From an uncultured Clostridia bacterium (GTDB lineage Bacteria; Bacillota; Clostridia; Christensenellales; UBA1242), in the NCBI GenBank assembly GCA_944350265.1, contig CALVOG010000001.1, forward strand, positions 21,470 to 85,469: a stretch of DNA of 64,000 bases, in the 5' to 3' direction. Shown piece by piece: positions 8,066 through 15,170 of the stretch; position 1 is the first letter of the stretch; each line of letters begins with the position of its first letter. The position numbers were made by a program, and so were the translations under genes. Under the pieces are notes generated by a model, which saw nothing but the letters and a program-made list of their open reading frames with translations, made no database searches and was not told where the DNA came from.

Positions 8066-8389
8066 ATGAAGGTATTGTTAATAGTCGATATGCAAAAAGG
8101 ATTTATGAAAAATGATAAATATTTATTGCTAAATCAAAAGATTGCCAATTTGATTAATAAAAAAATTTATGATAAACTTATATTTACAAAATTTATTAAT
8201 GATAAATCCAAAAATGCATTATATCAATCTAGATTGAATTGGTATAGATTAGAGACAAAAGCCGAGCAAATGTTTTCTATAAAAGTTCCCGATGATGCCG
8301 TAATATTAGAAAAATATGGTTATGGCTTAAAAATTGAAGATTTAGAATATATTAAATCACTAAATATAAATGAAATAGACATTTATTAA
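8066..8389 (+). CDS. Truncated isochorismatase-like hydrolase
   Basis: 107 codons after AGGAGGG. The start VLLIVDMQKGF is the diagnostic N-terminus of the cysteine-hydrolase (isochorismatase/nicotinamidase) family, with the catalytic Asp in VDMQ; the middle has a Lys-containing region. The family needs about 170-200 residues, with a catalytic Cys in a G-x-x-T-D-x-C-V motif after the fourth strand. Here the frame stops just where that motif should begin (after NEIDIY), so the catalytic Cys is missing. I infer a broken gene whose 3' half has been lost and replaced by AT-rich DNA and a terminator. Expression might still occur but activity is unlikely. Confidence 0.65.
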   Translation: MKVLLIVDMQKGFMKNDKYLLLNQKIANLINKKIYDKLIFTKFINDKSKNALYQSRLNWYRLETKAEQMFSIKVPDDAVILEKYGYGLKIEDLEYIKSLNINEIDIY

Positions 8390-8442
8390 AAAAATAATTC
8401 GATAAATAAGAGTGAAAAGTGAAGAAAGAAAAAATAAAAAAA

Positions 8443-8484
8443 CAAAGAAAAAATAATTCGAAGAGTCGAATTATTTTTTCTTTG
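8443..8484. terminator. Perfect 19-bp bidirectional terminator
   Basis: CAAAGAAAAAATAATTCGA (8443-8461) and its exact reverse complement (8466-8484) enclose the loop AGAG. Both flanks have A/T runs, so it can end the plus-strand gene at 8389 and the minus-strand tRNA-Glu. The right arm overlaps the last two bases of the tRNA CCA. Confidence 0.85.
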
Positions 8485-8557
8485 GTGATCCTAAGGGGAA
8501 TCGAACCCCTGATTCAGCCGTGAGAGGGCTGCGTCTTAACCGCTTGACCATAGGACC
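8483..8557 (-). tRNA. tRNA-Glu (CTC)
   Basis: 75 nt on the minus strand. Acceptor GGTCCTA pairs with TAGGATC (one G-U), discriminator A, encoded CCA. Anticodon stem CAGCC/GGCTG with loop CTCTCAC gives anticodon CTC. T-arm GGGGTTCGATTCCCC is perfect. Confidence 0.93.
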
Positions 8558-8749
8558 ATTTTTAGTATAGCATACTAACTACAAAAAAAGCAAGAGATTT
8601 TCAAAACTTTTTTCCGTTATGTGAAGATTTTAGAGGCTTATGATGTAAATTTGCGCGTAAAAGAACATTAATTTTTGTGAAATATAAATAAACAACGTTT
8701 TTAAAATTTTAATAATGAATGCTATTTTTGTTATTTGTGTGTGAATTGG

Positions 8750-8778
8750 GTGACAAATTTTTGTTTGTGTGGTAAAAT
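8750..8778 (+). promoter_or_regulatory. era promoter
   Basis: GTGACA at 8750-8755, a 17-bp spacer and TAAAAT at 8773-8778, about 34 bp upstream of the era start. Confidence 0.5.
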
Positions 8779-8811
8779 AATTTGGTAGTTTAAGGTGTTT
8801 TTGAGGTGGGA

Positions 8812-9639
8812 ATGAAGTGCGGATATGTGGCGATTTTGGGTAGACCGAACGCGGGGAAAAGCAGTTTAATAAATCGCATTGTTGGCGAGCAGGTGGCGAT
8901 TGTCACAAGGCGACGCCAAACAACGCGTAATAACATCTTGGGCGTATTCAATGACAAGGACGCTCAAATTATTTTTATCGACACGCCCGGCGTTCATCAC
9001 AGCAAAAATAAACTCGACAAATTTATGATGAAAAATGTGCGCTCGGCGATTGGTTCGGCGGATGTTGTGGTTTATCTTATCGACGCGTCAACGATTGTTG
9101 ATGAAGAGGAATTAGACTACATCAAAATGCTTAAATCGAAGGTGAAAAATGTGCTTGTTGTGTTAAATAAGGTAGATAAGAAACTTTTGGCACAAATCGA
9201 CGCTGATGTGAAAATTTCCGTGAAAGAGGGCGTGAATATTGATGTCCTTTTGAAAAAAATTGAGGAGTTGTTGCCTATCGGCGAACCTATTTTCTCCGCT
9301 GACGAATTTACTGATAGGAGTGTGAATTTTTTGGTTTGCGAGTTTATTAGAGGAATACTTTTAGAGAAAATTGATAATGAAATACCTCACGGGGTCGCCG
9401 TTGTTGTGGATGCGTGCGCTGAAAACGAAAAAAATGTTGTTATGGATATTTCCATCATTGTTGAAAATGAAAGGCATAAGGGCTTTGTTATCGGCAAGGG
9501 CGGGGCGCTTGTTAAAGAACTTGGCGTGAGAGCGCGAGAGTATGCTGAAAAGTTGTTCGGTAAACCAGTTGTGATGCACATTTTTGTGAAGGTGGATGAG
9601 AATTGGAGGGATAGGAATATTTCTTCCTATGGTTACTAG
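8812..9639 (+). CDS. era: GTPase Era
   Basis: A 275-residue GTPase that binds the 3' end of 16S rRNA and helps 30S assembly. The GTPase domain shows G1 GRPNAGKS at residues 10-17, the switch region RRRQTTRNNILG, G3 DTPG near 58 and G4 NKVD. The C-terminal KH domain has VIGKGG followed by LGVRAREYAEKLFGKPV and ends ENWRDR, as in Era. I use ATG 8812, with GAGG five bases upstream; a GTG two codons earlier is the alternative. It is about 25 residues shorter than E. coli Era. Unlike many Firmicutes, where era sits with ybeY and recO, the gene is alone here, between tRNA-Glu and a DUF378 gene, with its own promoter. Confidence 0.95.
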   Translation: MKCGYVAILGRPNAGKSSLINRIVGEQVAIVTRRRQTTRNNILGVFNDKDAQIIFIDTPGVHHSKNKLDKFMMKNVRSAIGSADVVVYLIDASTIVDEEELDYIKMLKSKVKNVLVVLNKVDKKLLAQIDADVKISVKEGVNIDVLLKKIEELLPIGEPIFSADEFTDRSVNFLVCEFIRGILLEKIDNEIPHGVAVVVDACAENEKNVVMDISIIVENERHKGFVIGKGGALVKELGVRAREYAEKLFGKPVVMHIFVKVDENWRDRNISSYGY

Positions 9640-9730
9640 TCAACGTTTTTTGTGTCTTTTGTGATTTTCTTGGCGGGCGAGGTTTTGCTTGCGGTTGAGC
9701 AAGGTTTGGGCGAAGTGCTGGCTTTTTGTG

Positions 9731-9853
9731 GGGCGCTGGACGCGCAAAAATTTGCGCGTGAGACGCAAGGCTGTTAATTGGCGCGCGTTATGGAATAGTG
9801 AGCGAGAGGCCTTGCGTCTTGGCGATTTTCTGCCGAAAATCGCTCCAGCGCCC
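9731..9853. other. Compact four-helix inverted-repeat element
   Basis: A closed structure made of four stems. P1 GGGCGCTGGA 9731-9740 with TCCAGCGCCC 9844-9853. P2 CGCGCAAA 9741-9748 with TTTGCGCG 9751-9758. P3 AGACGCAAGGC 9761-9771 with GCCTTGCGTCT 9809-9819, closing a 37-nt loop. P4 GCGATTTTC 9822-9830 with GAAAATCGC 9835-9843. All pairings are perfect and at most two bases are unpaired at the junction, so it forms a four-way junction. There is no ORF in it. It could be a structured RNA in the era 3' region or the 5' UTR of the DUF378 gene, or a small palindromic mobile element. Its G+C is clearly higher than its flanks. Confidence 0.6.
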
Positions 9854-9935
9854 TTTGTGAAATAATCTCGGTGGATTTTCGTCTTCTTGCATAAAACCTA
9901 AAAGTTGTGCAAACACTATTGGCAAGGAGGGGAAA

Positions 9936-10184
9936 ATGATAATTGCAAACTACATCGCGTATATTTTAACGATAATTGGCGGGCTAAACTGGGGGCTTGT
10001 TGGTATTTTCAATTTCGACCTTGTGAATTTTATTTGTATGGGGCGAAATGCTGGCTCAATCATAATCTACATCCTCATTATGCTTTCAGCAATTTGGCTT
10101 ATTATTTCGCCGATAATTTCGCGCGGAATGCTTGACCTTGGTTGTCAGTATAAAAAGGCGCACGACGAAAAAAGCAAGGAATAA
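9936..10184 (+). CDS. DUF378 family small membrane protein
   Basis: An 82-residue protein after AAGGAGG. The sequence ILTIIGGLNWGLVGIFNFDLV is the family hallmark of DUF378, with GGLNWGL in the first helix. A second helix follows at about residues 45-63. The tail is short, charged and cytoplasmic (KKAHDEKSKE). The family is an inner-membrane protein of unknown function, often near stress genes. A terminator hairpin follows directly. Confidence 0.85.
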   Translation: MIIANYIAYILTIIGGLNWGLVGIFNFDLVNFICMGRNAGSIIIYILIMLSAIWLIISPIISRGMLDLGCQYKKAHDEKSKE

Positions 10185-10202
10185 TTTTAGACGAATGAAA
10201 TG

Positions 10203-10233
10203 AAAAAGGAGTTTTTTGAAACTTCTTTTTTAT
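10203..10233 (+). terminator. Terminator after DUF378 gene
   Basis: AAAAAGGAGTTT (10203-10214) pairs with AAACTTCTTTTT (10219-10230) around the loop TTTG and ends in a T-run. Confidence 0.75.
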
Positions 10234-10306
10234 TTGCGTGAGAAATCGCCATATATTTTTAGACTAATTAAGAAATCGATATATGTTGCCAATAAGTGCA
10301 TTCTGT

Positions 10307-10385
10307 GAGACTTTCTTACGTTATAAAGAGGTTTGTGAGAATTTCTTATGTCAATTAAAGAGGCTTTGTGAGTTGTCTAACAGTC
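10307..10385. repeat. Short degenerate tandem repeat
   Basis: A unit of about 36 bp beginning TGTGAGA and ending AAGAGGTT/AAAGAGGCTT is present twice, with a third start (TGTGAGTTGTC). Nothing else is seen between 10234 and the tRNA-Trp promoter. Confidence 0.5.
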
Positions 10386-10476
10386 GAATTTTTTTGTTAT
10401 AAAAATGAGAAAAAGGATTTAATAAACGACAATTCTATAATTTTTTAGCAAAATTTAAATAAAAAAGGAAAAATAA

Positions 10477-10505
10477 TTGACAAAATTTGATTTTCATAGT
10501 AAAAT
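10477..10505 (+). promoter_or_regulatory. tRNA-Trp promoter
   Basis: Consensus TTGACA at 10477-10482, 17-bp spacer, TAAAAT at 10500-10505, about 45 bp upstream of the tRNA. Confidence 0.8.
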
Positions 10506-10549
10506 ATAGTCAGTTTTGCTTGGCTAGATTGCGCGACGTTTTATGTTAT

Positions 10550-10623
10550 AGGGGTGTAGTTCATCGGTAGAACGAGAGTCTCCAAAACTCCAGAGGAGGG
10601 TTCGATTCCTTCCACCCCTGCCA
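10550..10623 (+). tRNA. tRNA-Trp (CCA)
   Basis: 74 nt. Acceptor AGGGGTG pairs with CACCCCT, discriminator G, encoded CCA. D-arm GTTC/GAAC; anticodon loop CTCCAAA with anticodon CCA. One mismatch at the outer pair of the anticodon stem (A-C). T-arm AGGGTTCGATTCCTT. Confidence 0.92.
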
Positions 10624-10976
10624 AAACAAAGAGAGAGCGGTGGTTCTGGTGGAAGAAATCGAACCCTAGGGTTCGCCCCTTGTCGGGCAGACCGCGAGCA
10701 AGTCGCTCCCGGCTTTGGCTAAAAATGACCACACAGGGTCATTTTTGAACGCGTCGCCCCTTCCACCCCTGCCAAAACAAAGCGAGAAAGGTGGTTCTGG
10801 TGGAAGAACCCAGGGTTCGCCCTGCCAGAGCGGACCGCAACAAGTTGCTCCCGGCTTTGGCTAAAAATGAGCAAGCGAGGCTTGCATTAGTGAGAACTTT
10901 GGTTTAGCGGGCGTATACTGAGATTAATTAAATTTAAACATTGCTTCTTCCACTCTGCCAAAACAAAGCGAGAAAG
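10608..10976. repeat. Three tandem copies of the tRNA-Trp 3' end
   Basis: CCTTCCACCCCTGCCAAAAC (tRNA-Trp T-stem, acceptor and flank) begins at 10608, and the copy continues ACAAAG to 10631. It is repeated exactly at 10759-10782 and in a decayed form (CTTCTTCCACTCTGCCAAAAC) at 10944-10966. The first two copies also share about 110 bp downstream (GGTGGTTCTGGTGGAAG...GCTCCCGGCTTTGGCTAAAA). The segment GGTGGAAGAAATCGAACCC is an inverted, imperfect copy of the tRNA T-arm. The pattern resembles successive att sites left by integrations at a tRNA gene, or local tandem duplication. Confidence 0.65.
10721..10746 (+). terminator. Terminator downstream of tRNA-Trp
   Basis: AAAAATGACC (10721-10730) pairs perfectly with GGTCATTTTT (10737-10746) around ACACAG. 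Confidence 0.65.
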
Positions 10977-10994
10977 CAGTGAGATTGGTGAAAA

Positions 10995-12230
10995 TTGGAT
11001 AATTTATTTGAGAATTTGCATAATGACAAAAAGCCTCTTGCGGAACGTATGCGACCAAAGTCGCTTGAAGATTTCGCTGGGCAGAAACACATACTCGGCT
11101 CGGGTAAGTTGCTTCGAAGGTTAATCGAGGCAAAGCGCGTCCCGAGTGTTATATTTTATGGTCCGCCTGGAACGGGCAAAACCACGCTTGCAAGGATAAT
11201 TGCCGACACCAGCAATTCGAATTTTGTTAAACTCAATGCCATATCAAGCGGAGTTGCCGACGTGAAGGTGGTTATTGAGCAAGCGAAACGCGACTTTGAA
11301 CTTTACGGAAAGAGGACCTACTTACTGCTCGACGAGTGCCACAGGTGGAGCAAAGCGCAAAGCGATTCACTTCTTGCGTCGCTAGAAAATGGGTATGTGA
11401 TTTTTGTGGGATGCACAACGGAAAATCCAAGTTACAGTATGACGCGCGCGATTGTTTCAAGGTGTTCGGTGTTCGAGTTTAAAAGGCTTGGGGCCGCCGA
11501 TATTAAGGCGGTTTTGACGCGGGCGATAAGAGAGGACGAGGTCCTTAAAAAGTTTAAGATTAAAATTGACGACGACGCGTTCACATACTTTGCCACGGCG
11601 AGTGGTGGCGACGTTCGAAGTGCTTTGAACGGACTGGAAATTGGGGTTATAACCACCAGCGCGAATAAGGACGGCGAGATTGTCATAAATAAAGAAATTG
11701 CGGCGGAGTGCTTGCAAAAGAAAGCGTTAAGCCTCAATGAGGATGTTTACTACCACCTATTGAGCGCGTTTTGCAAGAGCCTTCGTGGGAGCGATTCGAC
11801 CGCGGCGCTATACTACGCCAACCGCTTGATTGAGGCGGGAATTGAGCCACAAGTGTTAGCGCGAAGAACGATAGCGCACGCGTCGGAAGATGTCGGTTTA
11901 TCCGCGCCAAATGCGCTACTTCAGGCGTGTGCAAGTTTGTATGCGCTTGACCATTTGGGTATGCCAGAGGGAAATCTTGCCCTCACGCAGGCGATAATTT
12001 ATGTGTGTGAGTCGCCAAAAGACAACAGGGTGGTGGTTGCTATGAATATGGCGCAAGATGACGCCAAAAATCACCCAGACGATAACATCCCAGAATATCT
12101 AAAAAACCACACCGAGGCGAGCAAAGATTATAAATATCCGCACGATTACGGTGGCTATGTTGAGCAACAATATTTGCCAAATTCTCTTAAAGATAGGCAA
12201 TATTTCAAAAGAAAGGAAACTAAAAACTAA
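10995..12230 (+). CDS. rarA: Replication-associated recombination protein RarA
   Basis: A 411-residue AAA+ ATPase (RarA/MgsA) that acts at stalled replication forks. The start is TTG at 10995, the only start that keeps the family N-terminus (LF...PLAERMRPKSLEDFAGQ); a weak GGTGA lies before it. Walker A is GPPGTGKTT near residue 57 and Walker B LLLDECHRW, where the family usually has DEIHRF. Sensor 1 is CTTENPS and the arginine finger SRC. The C-terminal part has the tetramerisation region, ending with NPDDNIPEYLKNHTE-like sequence (here HPDDNIPEYL) and a final YLPNSLKDRQYF, as in full-length members. It sits downstream of the tRNA-Trp repeats and has no terminator of its own in view. Confidence 0.95.
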   Translation: MDNLFENLHNDKKPLAERMRPKSLEDFAGQKHILGSGKLLRRLIEAKRVPSVIFYGPPGTGKTTLARIIADTSNSNFVKLNAISSGVADVKVVIEQAKRDFELYGKRTYLLLDECHRWSKAQSDSLLASLENGYVIFVGCTTENPSYSMTRAIVSRCSVFEFKRLGAADIKAVLTRAIREDEVLKKFKIKIDDDAFTYFATASGGDVRSALNGLEIGVITTSANKDGEIVINKEIAAECLQKKALSLNEDVYYHLLSAFCKSLRGSDSTAALYYANRLIEAGIEPQVLARRTIAHASEDVGLSAPNALLQACASLYALDHLGMPEGNLALTQAIIYVCESPKDNRVVVAMNMAQDDAKNHPDDNIPEYLKNHTEASKDYKYPHDYGGYVEQQYLPNSLKDRQYFKRKETKN

Positions 12231-12579
12231 TTTGAGAAACAGCATAAGATATCAAATCTAAAAAAGAAAAAATCGCTAAAAGAGTTATAAAAAACACAAA
12301 ATAAGTGTAAAAAATGCTTAAAAAGTGTTAAAAATCATTAAAAAACGCTAAAAAATAAAAAAAATGAGATAATAATTTATAAAAAGCAATAAAAAGAGTG
12401 AAAAAAGTTGAGAAATATAATAAGTTTGACAAAAAGTAAAGAAAATTAAAAATATTGAATGAAAATAACGAAGAATAGAAAAAAATTATTAAAAAAACAC
12501 GAAAAAAATATTAAAAAAAGTGAAAAAACATAAAAAATAACAAAAAAGTAACAAAAAATGAAAAAAATATGAAAATTAG
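12231..12579. other. A-rich low-complexity tract
   Basis: About 350 bp, overwhelmingly A on the plus strand, with loose repeats of the type AAAAANTGNTTAAAAA and GTGAAAAAA. No gene, no strong hairpin. It separates rarA from the SAM-riboswitch promoter. Confidence 0.6.
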
Positions 12580-12608
12580 TTGCAAAATTAAAAAATATGA
12601 GATATAAT
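12580..12608 (+). promoter_or_regulatory. Promoter of the SAM-riboswitch operon
   Basis: TTGCAA at 12580-12585, 17-bp spacer, perfect TATAAT at 12603-12608. The riboswitch begins about seven bases downstream. Confidence 0.85.
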
Positions 12609-12610
12609 CT

Positions 12611-12760
12611 TCTTATCCATAGAGAGTGTGCGAGGGACTGCCCCTATGACCACACAGCAACCTAGCGATTGCCAAGGTGCTAAAGGCAGATTCGATGGGT
12701 GCGTGATTAAATGTAAGCCCATCGAAAACGAGGTGACTCACTTCGTGGCGATGGGTTTTT
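12611..12760 (+). promoter_or_regulatory. SAM-I riboswitch with terminator platform
   Basis: The S-box core is clear: CTTATCCATAGAGAG, GAGGGACTG, CCCCTATGA, CAGCAACC, then AAGGTGCTAA. The expression platform is visible: CCCATCG (12718-12724) pairs with CGATGGG (12749-12755) before a T-run to form a terminator, and an earlier CGATGGG (12693-12699) can capture CCCATCG as antiterminator. With SAM bound the terminator should form, so the operon is off when SAM is plentiful. The inner part of the terminator (ACGAGGTGA with TCACTTCGT) extends the stem. It controls the 85-residue gene at 12804 and metK. Confidence 0.93.
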
Positions 12761-12803
12761 CTTTTGCTCTCTTTATGGAAAATATAAGAATAAGGAGAGG
12801 AAA

Positions 12804-13061
12804 ATGTTAAAAGAAATCTTAGGAAAAGAAGGGGTATGTTTTTCCGTGGAAAAGGAAGAGGCTGAGGAGTTTTTGTTGCTTGCAAAATCTAATGGCTGTA
12901 AGTGGATTAGCGGAAAGGCGATTGAAGAGGGAGATTATTGCGGGCGATTTATGGGAATTAGCAAGGATTTAAAATTGGGCTATATGTCTGCAATGTGCTG
13001 GGTCAAGGCGGAAAATCCGGTTAAAAAAATCAAATTTAGTGAATTAAGGAGGGGGTTATGA
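12804..13061 (+). CDS. Hypothetical protein in SAM-regulated operon
   Basis: An 85-residue soluble protein after AAGGAGAGG, first gene behind the SAM-I riboswitch. No signal peptide or membrane helix. It has Trp and Cys residues spread through a mixed alpha/beta-like sequence (LLAKSNGCKWISGKAI, then GDYCGRFMGIS, then SAMCWVKA). I recognise no family. Its stop codon overlaps the start of metK by four bases, so the two are translationally coupled. Inferred: a role tied to methionine or SAM supply, such as a small regulatory partner of MetK. That is based only on position and regulation. Confidence 0.75.
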   Translation: MLKEILGKEGVCFSVEKEEAEEFLLLAKSNGCKWISGKAIEEGDYCGRFMGISKDLKLGYMSAMCWVKAENPVKKIKFSELRRGL

Positions 13062-14152
13062 TGAGAGTTATAACAAGTGAAAGTGTGAATATTGGTCACC
13101 CAGACAAAACTTGCGATGCGATTGCTGATGCGTTTTTAGACGAAGCATTAAGGCAGGACAAAAACAGTCAAATGGCGGTTGAGTGTGCCATTAAAAACGA
13201 CAAATTATTCATCTATGGCGAGGCGACGACGAAAGCGAAGATTGACTATGAAAAAATCGCCAAAGAAATTTTAAAGGACATCGGCTATAGTTGCGAGTTC
13301 AAAATTGTGAAGGAGATTAGCGAGCAAAGCCCAGATATTCGCCAAGCGGTTGTGAAGAAGGAATTGTGCGCGAACGACCAAGGTATGGTGTTTGGCTATG
13401 CAACCAAGGAGACGCCAGAATTTATGCCGTTGCCGATAATGATTGCGCATAGACTTATGAGGAGGTTTGAAGAGTTTAGGCGTGGCACAAAAACCTATTT
13501 TGCCGACGCGAAATGCCAAGTTTCCATTGCCTATGACGGAAAAACGCCGAAGGAGATTGTGTCGGTTATCATAAGCGTGTCACACGATAAGGCGCTTAGA
13601 AAGGATGAGATTGAAAGCGACATAGCGAGCGCTGTTGTTCGTCCAAGTTTGGAGGAATATTCTCACCTTGTGAGCACAAACACCAGCGTTATAATAAACC
13701 CAAGCGGAAAGTTCACAATTTGGGGCTCGTTTGGTGATAGCGGTTGCGTGGGCAGGAAGATTATTGTTGACACCTATGGCGGAGTTGGTAGGGTCGGCGG
13801 AGGTTGTTTTAGTTCCAAAAACGCCACAAAGGTGGATAGGTCGGGCGCGTATTACGCTCGCTACGTTGCGAAGAATATTGTCGCAAACGGCTATGCAGAC
13901 GAATGCGAAATCGAGGTGAGTTACGCGATAGGGCTTAAAGAGCCGACGTCGATATATATTGAATGCTTTGGAACAAATAAGAAGCCAATGGACGAGATTG
14001 AAAGTTATGTTAGGCAAAATTTTAGTTTTAAGCCGGGCGATATGATTGAAGAACTTGGGCTACTTAGACCAATATATAAACAAACCGCTTGCTACGGACA
14101 TTTTGGCAGAGAGAAATTTCCTTGGGAGAGGATAAAAAAAGAACGAGATTAA
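13058..14152 (+). CDS. metK: S-adenosylmethionine synthetase
   Basis: A 364-residue enzyme making SAM from methionine and ATP. The N-terminal SESVNIGHPDKTCD carries the ATP-binding His, and NDQGMVFGYAT is the second signature. VDTYGGVGRVGGGCFSSKN and TKVDRSGAYYARY carry the P-loop-like and metal/phosphate residues. It is about 25-30 residues shorter than typical bacterial MetK, and the usual GGPxGDAGLTGRK is altered to WGSFGDSGCVGRK, so this is a divergent branch. ATG 13058 and the adjacent ATG 13061 both fit the AAGGAGG site. The gene is coupled to the upstream 85-residue gene and controlled by the SAM-I riboswitch, which makes product feedback likely. Confidence 0.95.
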   Translation: MMRVITSESVNIGHPDKTCDAIADAFLDEALRQDKNSQMAVECAIKNDKLFIYGEATTKAKIDYEKIAKEILKDIGYSCEFKIVKEISEQSPDIRQAVVKKELCANDQGMVFGYATKETPEFMPLPIMIAHRLMRRFEEFRRGTKTYFADAKCQVSIAYDGKTPKEIVSVIISVSHDKALRKDEIESDIASAVVRPSLEEYSHLVSTNTSVIINPSGKFTIWGSFGDSGCVGRKIIVDTYGGVGRVGGGCFSSKNATKVDRSGAYYARYVAKNIVANGYADECEIEVSYAIGLKEPTSIYIECFGTNKKPMDEIESYVRQNFSFKPGDMIEELGLLRPIYKQTACYGHFGREKFPWERIKKERD

Positions 14153-14234
14153 TCTGTTGGGCATTTAGCCAGGACATCGAACTTTTGTGAGGTTTGTTGC
14201 TAATTCAAATATACATTAAAGTGCAAATTCGTAA

Positions 14235-14272
14235 AATGCCTAGTGTTTACTTTACGCTAAGCATTTTTTTTT
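14235..14272 (+). terminator. metK operon terminator
   Basis: AATGCCTAGTG (14235-14245) pairs with CGCTAAGCATT (14255-14265), with one C-A mismatch, followed by T8. It is nearly the same hairpin as at 1199-1236. Confidence 0.8.
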
Positions 14273-14344
14273 AGGTTTTCGACATTCGCTGAGAGTCTTG
14301 TTCAGCGAGGTGGTAAAAAAAATTCCAAAAATATTATAAAACGC

Positions 14345-14373
14345 TTGCTATAAGCAATACAATTATGTATAAT
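14345..14373 (+). promoter_or_regulatory. Toxin-antitoxin promoter with palindromic operator
   Basis: TTGCTA at 14345-14350, 17-bp spacer, TATAAT at 14368-14373. The -35 lies inside the palindrome TTGC-TATAA-GCAA (14345-14357), a plausible site for autorepression by the antitoxin. Confidence 0.7.
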
Positions 14374-14412
14374 AATAGTGTAAATCGCATAGAATGTGAA
14401 AGAGAGGTTGTT

Positions 14413-14718
14413 ATGGCAAAGACAGAAAATATTTATATAAGGGTTGAACCGCAAGTTAAAGCACAGGCGGAGCAAGTTTTGGGGCAATTGGGAATACCAA
14501 TGTCGAACGCGGTTGGTATGTTTTTACACCAAGTTGTTTTGCAAAAAGGATTGCCGTTTGAAGTTAAATTGCCACAATCAAAACCCACCGCTTTTGGTTC
14601 GCTCACTGATGAGGATTTTGATTATTTAATGGATGATGCGCTTGCCGATTATTCTAATGGAAAAACTATTCCAGCAAAAGAGGTGAGAAAACAAATGAAG
14701 GGGAACCTTGTGGAATGA
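14413..14718 (+). CDS. RelB/DinJ-family antitoxin
   Basis: A 101-residue protein. I start at ATG 14413, which has GAGAGG upstream. The N-terminal ribbon-helix-helix reads KTENIYIRVEPQVKAQAEQVLGQL then MSNAVGMFLHQVVLQ, the classic RelB/DinJ pattern (NAxxxFLxQxxxxxGLPF). The rest (FGSLTDEDFDYLMDDAL) is the acidic, flexible part that wraps the toxin. It overlaps the toxin gene by four bases (ATGA). Known: RHH antitoxins repress their own operon; the palindrome over the -35 fits this. Confidence 0.88.
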   Translation: MAKTENIYIRVEPQVKAQAEQVLGQLGIPMSNAVGMFLHQVVLQKGLPFEVKLPQSKPTAFGSLTDEDFDYLMDDALADYSNGKTIPAKEVRKQMKGNLVE

Positions 14719-15026
14719 AATATGATGTTTTATACACGCAAAGCGCAAATAGAGATTTACAAAACATACATAGGTATATTTCCGTTGAGTTGAAAAGCCC
14801 AGAGATTGCCCAAAAATTCACATCAAATATTATGGAACAAATAGAAAAATTGGATGAAATGCCAAAAAGATATCCGCTATACGATAAAGAGCCGTGGAGA
14901 AGTAGGGGACTTCGTAAATTAATAATCGGCAAATTTGTCGCTTTTTATTTAGTTGTTGAAGAAAAACATCACATTGTGGTTTTGTCAATTATGTATGGCG
15001 GAAGAGATATAGACAAATTGATATAA
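14715..15026 (+). CDS. RelE/ParE-family toxin
   Basis: A 103-residue protein, translationally coupled to the antitoxin. The fold markers are KYDVLYTQSANRDLQNIHRYI at the start (central alpha-hairpin with Leu and basic residues), a middle RYPLYDKEPWRSRGLRKLIIGKFVAFYLV, and the closing strand HHIVVLSIMYGGRDIDKLI. The R-x-L-I-G-x-F-V-A-F-Y segment is common to the YafQ/RelE/ParE superfamily. RelE members cleave mRNA on the ribosome, while ParE members poison gyrase; the sequence alone does not decide. The antitoxin's RelB/DinJ type favours the mRNA-interferase side. Confidence 0.85.
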   Translation: MKYDVLYTQSANRDLQNIHRYISVELKSPEIAQKFTSNIMEQIEKLDEMPKRYPLYDKEPWRSRGLRKLIIGKFVAFYLVVEEKHHIVVLSIMYGGRDIDKLI

Positions 15027-15139
15027 GTGAGCAAATAGATTACAATGTGGCGTGATTACAATATGCTTTTAGATGTTCGTGGGAATGATTTTAATGTCCG
15101 CGGGTGGTTTTATATAAATAGATTAGTCCTCTAAATTAA

Positions 15140-15168
15140 TTGACAAGGTTATAAGTTATTGTTATAAT
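15140..15168 (+). promoter_or_regulatory. Consensus promoter without a near ORF
   Basis: TTGACA at 15140-15145, 17-bp spacer, TATAAT at 15163-15168: a perfect sigma-A promoter. The next gene starts about 330 bp later (15496), so either the 5' UTR is long or a small RNA is made. Confidence 0.7.
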
Positions 15169-15170
15169 GT

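Noticed and set aside
10541-10732. Minus-strand 63-codon frame containing GVEGIEPSSGVLE
   Set aside because: This is the antisense of tRNA-Trp and its repeats, a familiar false translation.
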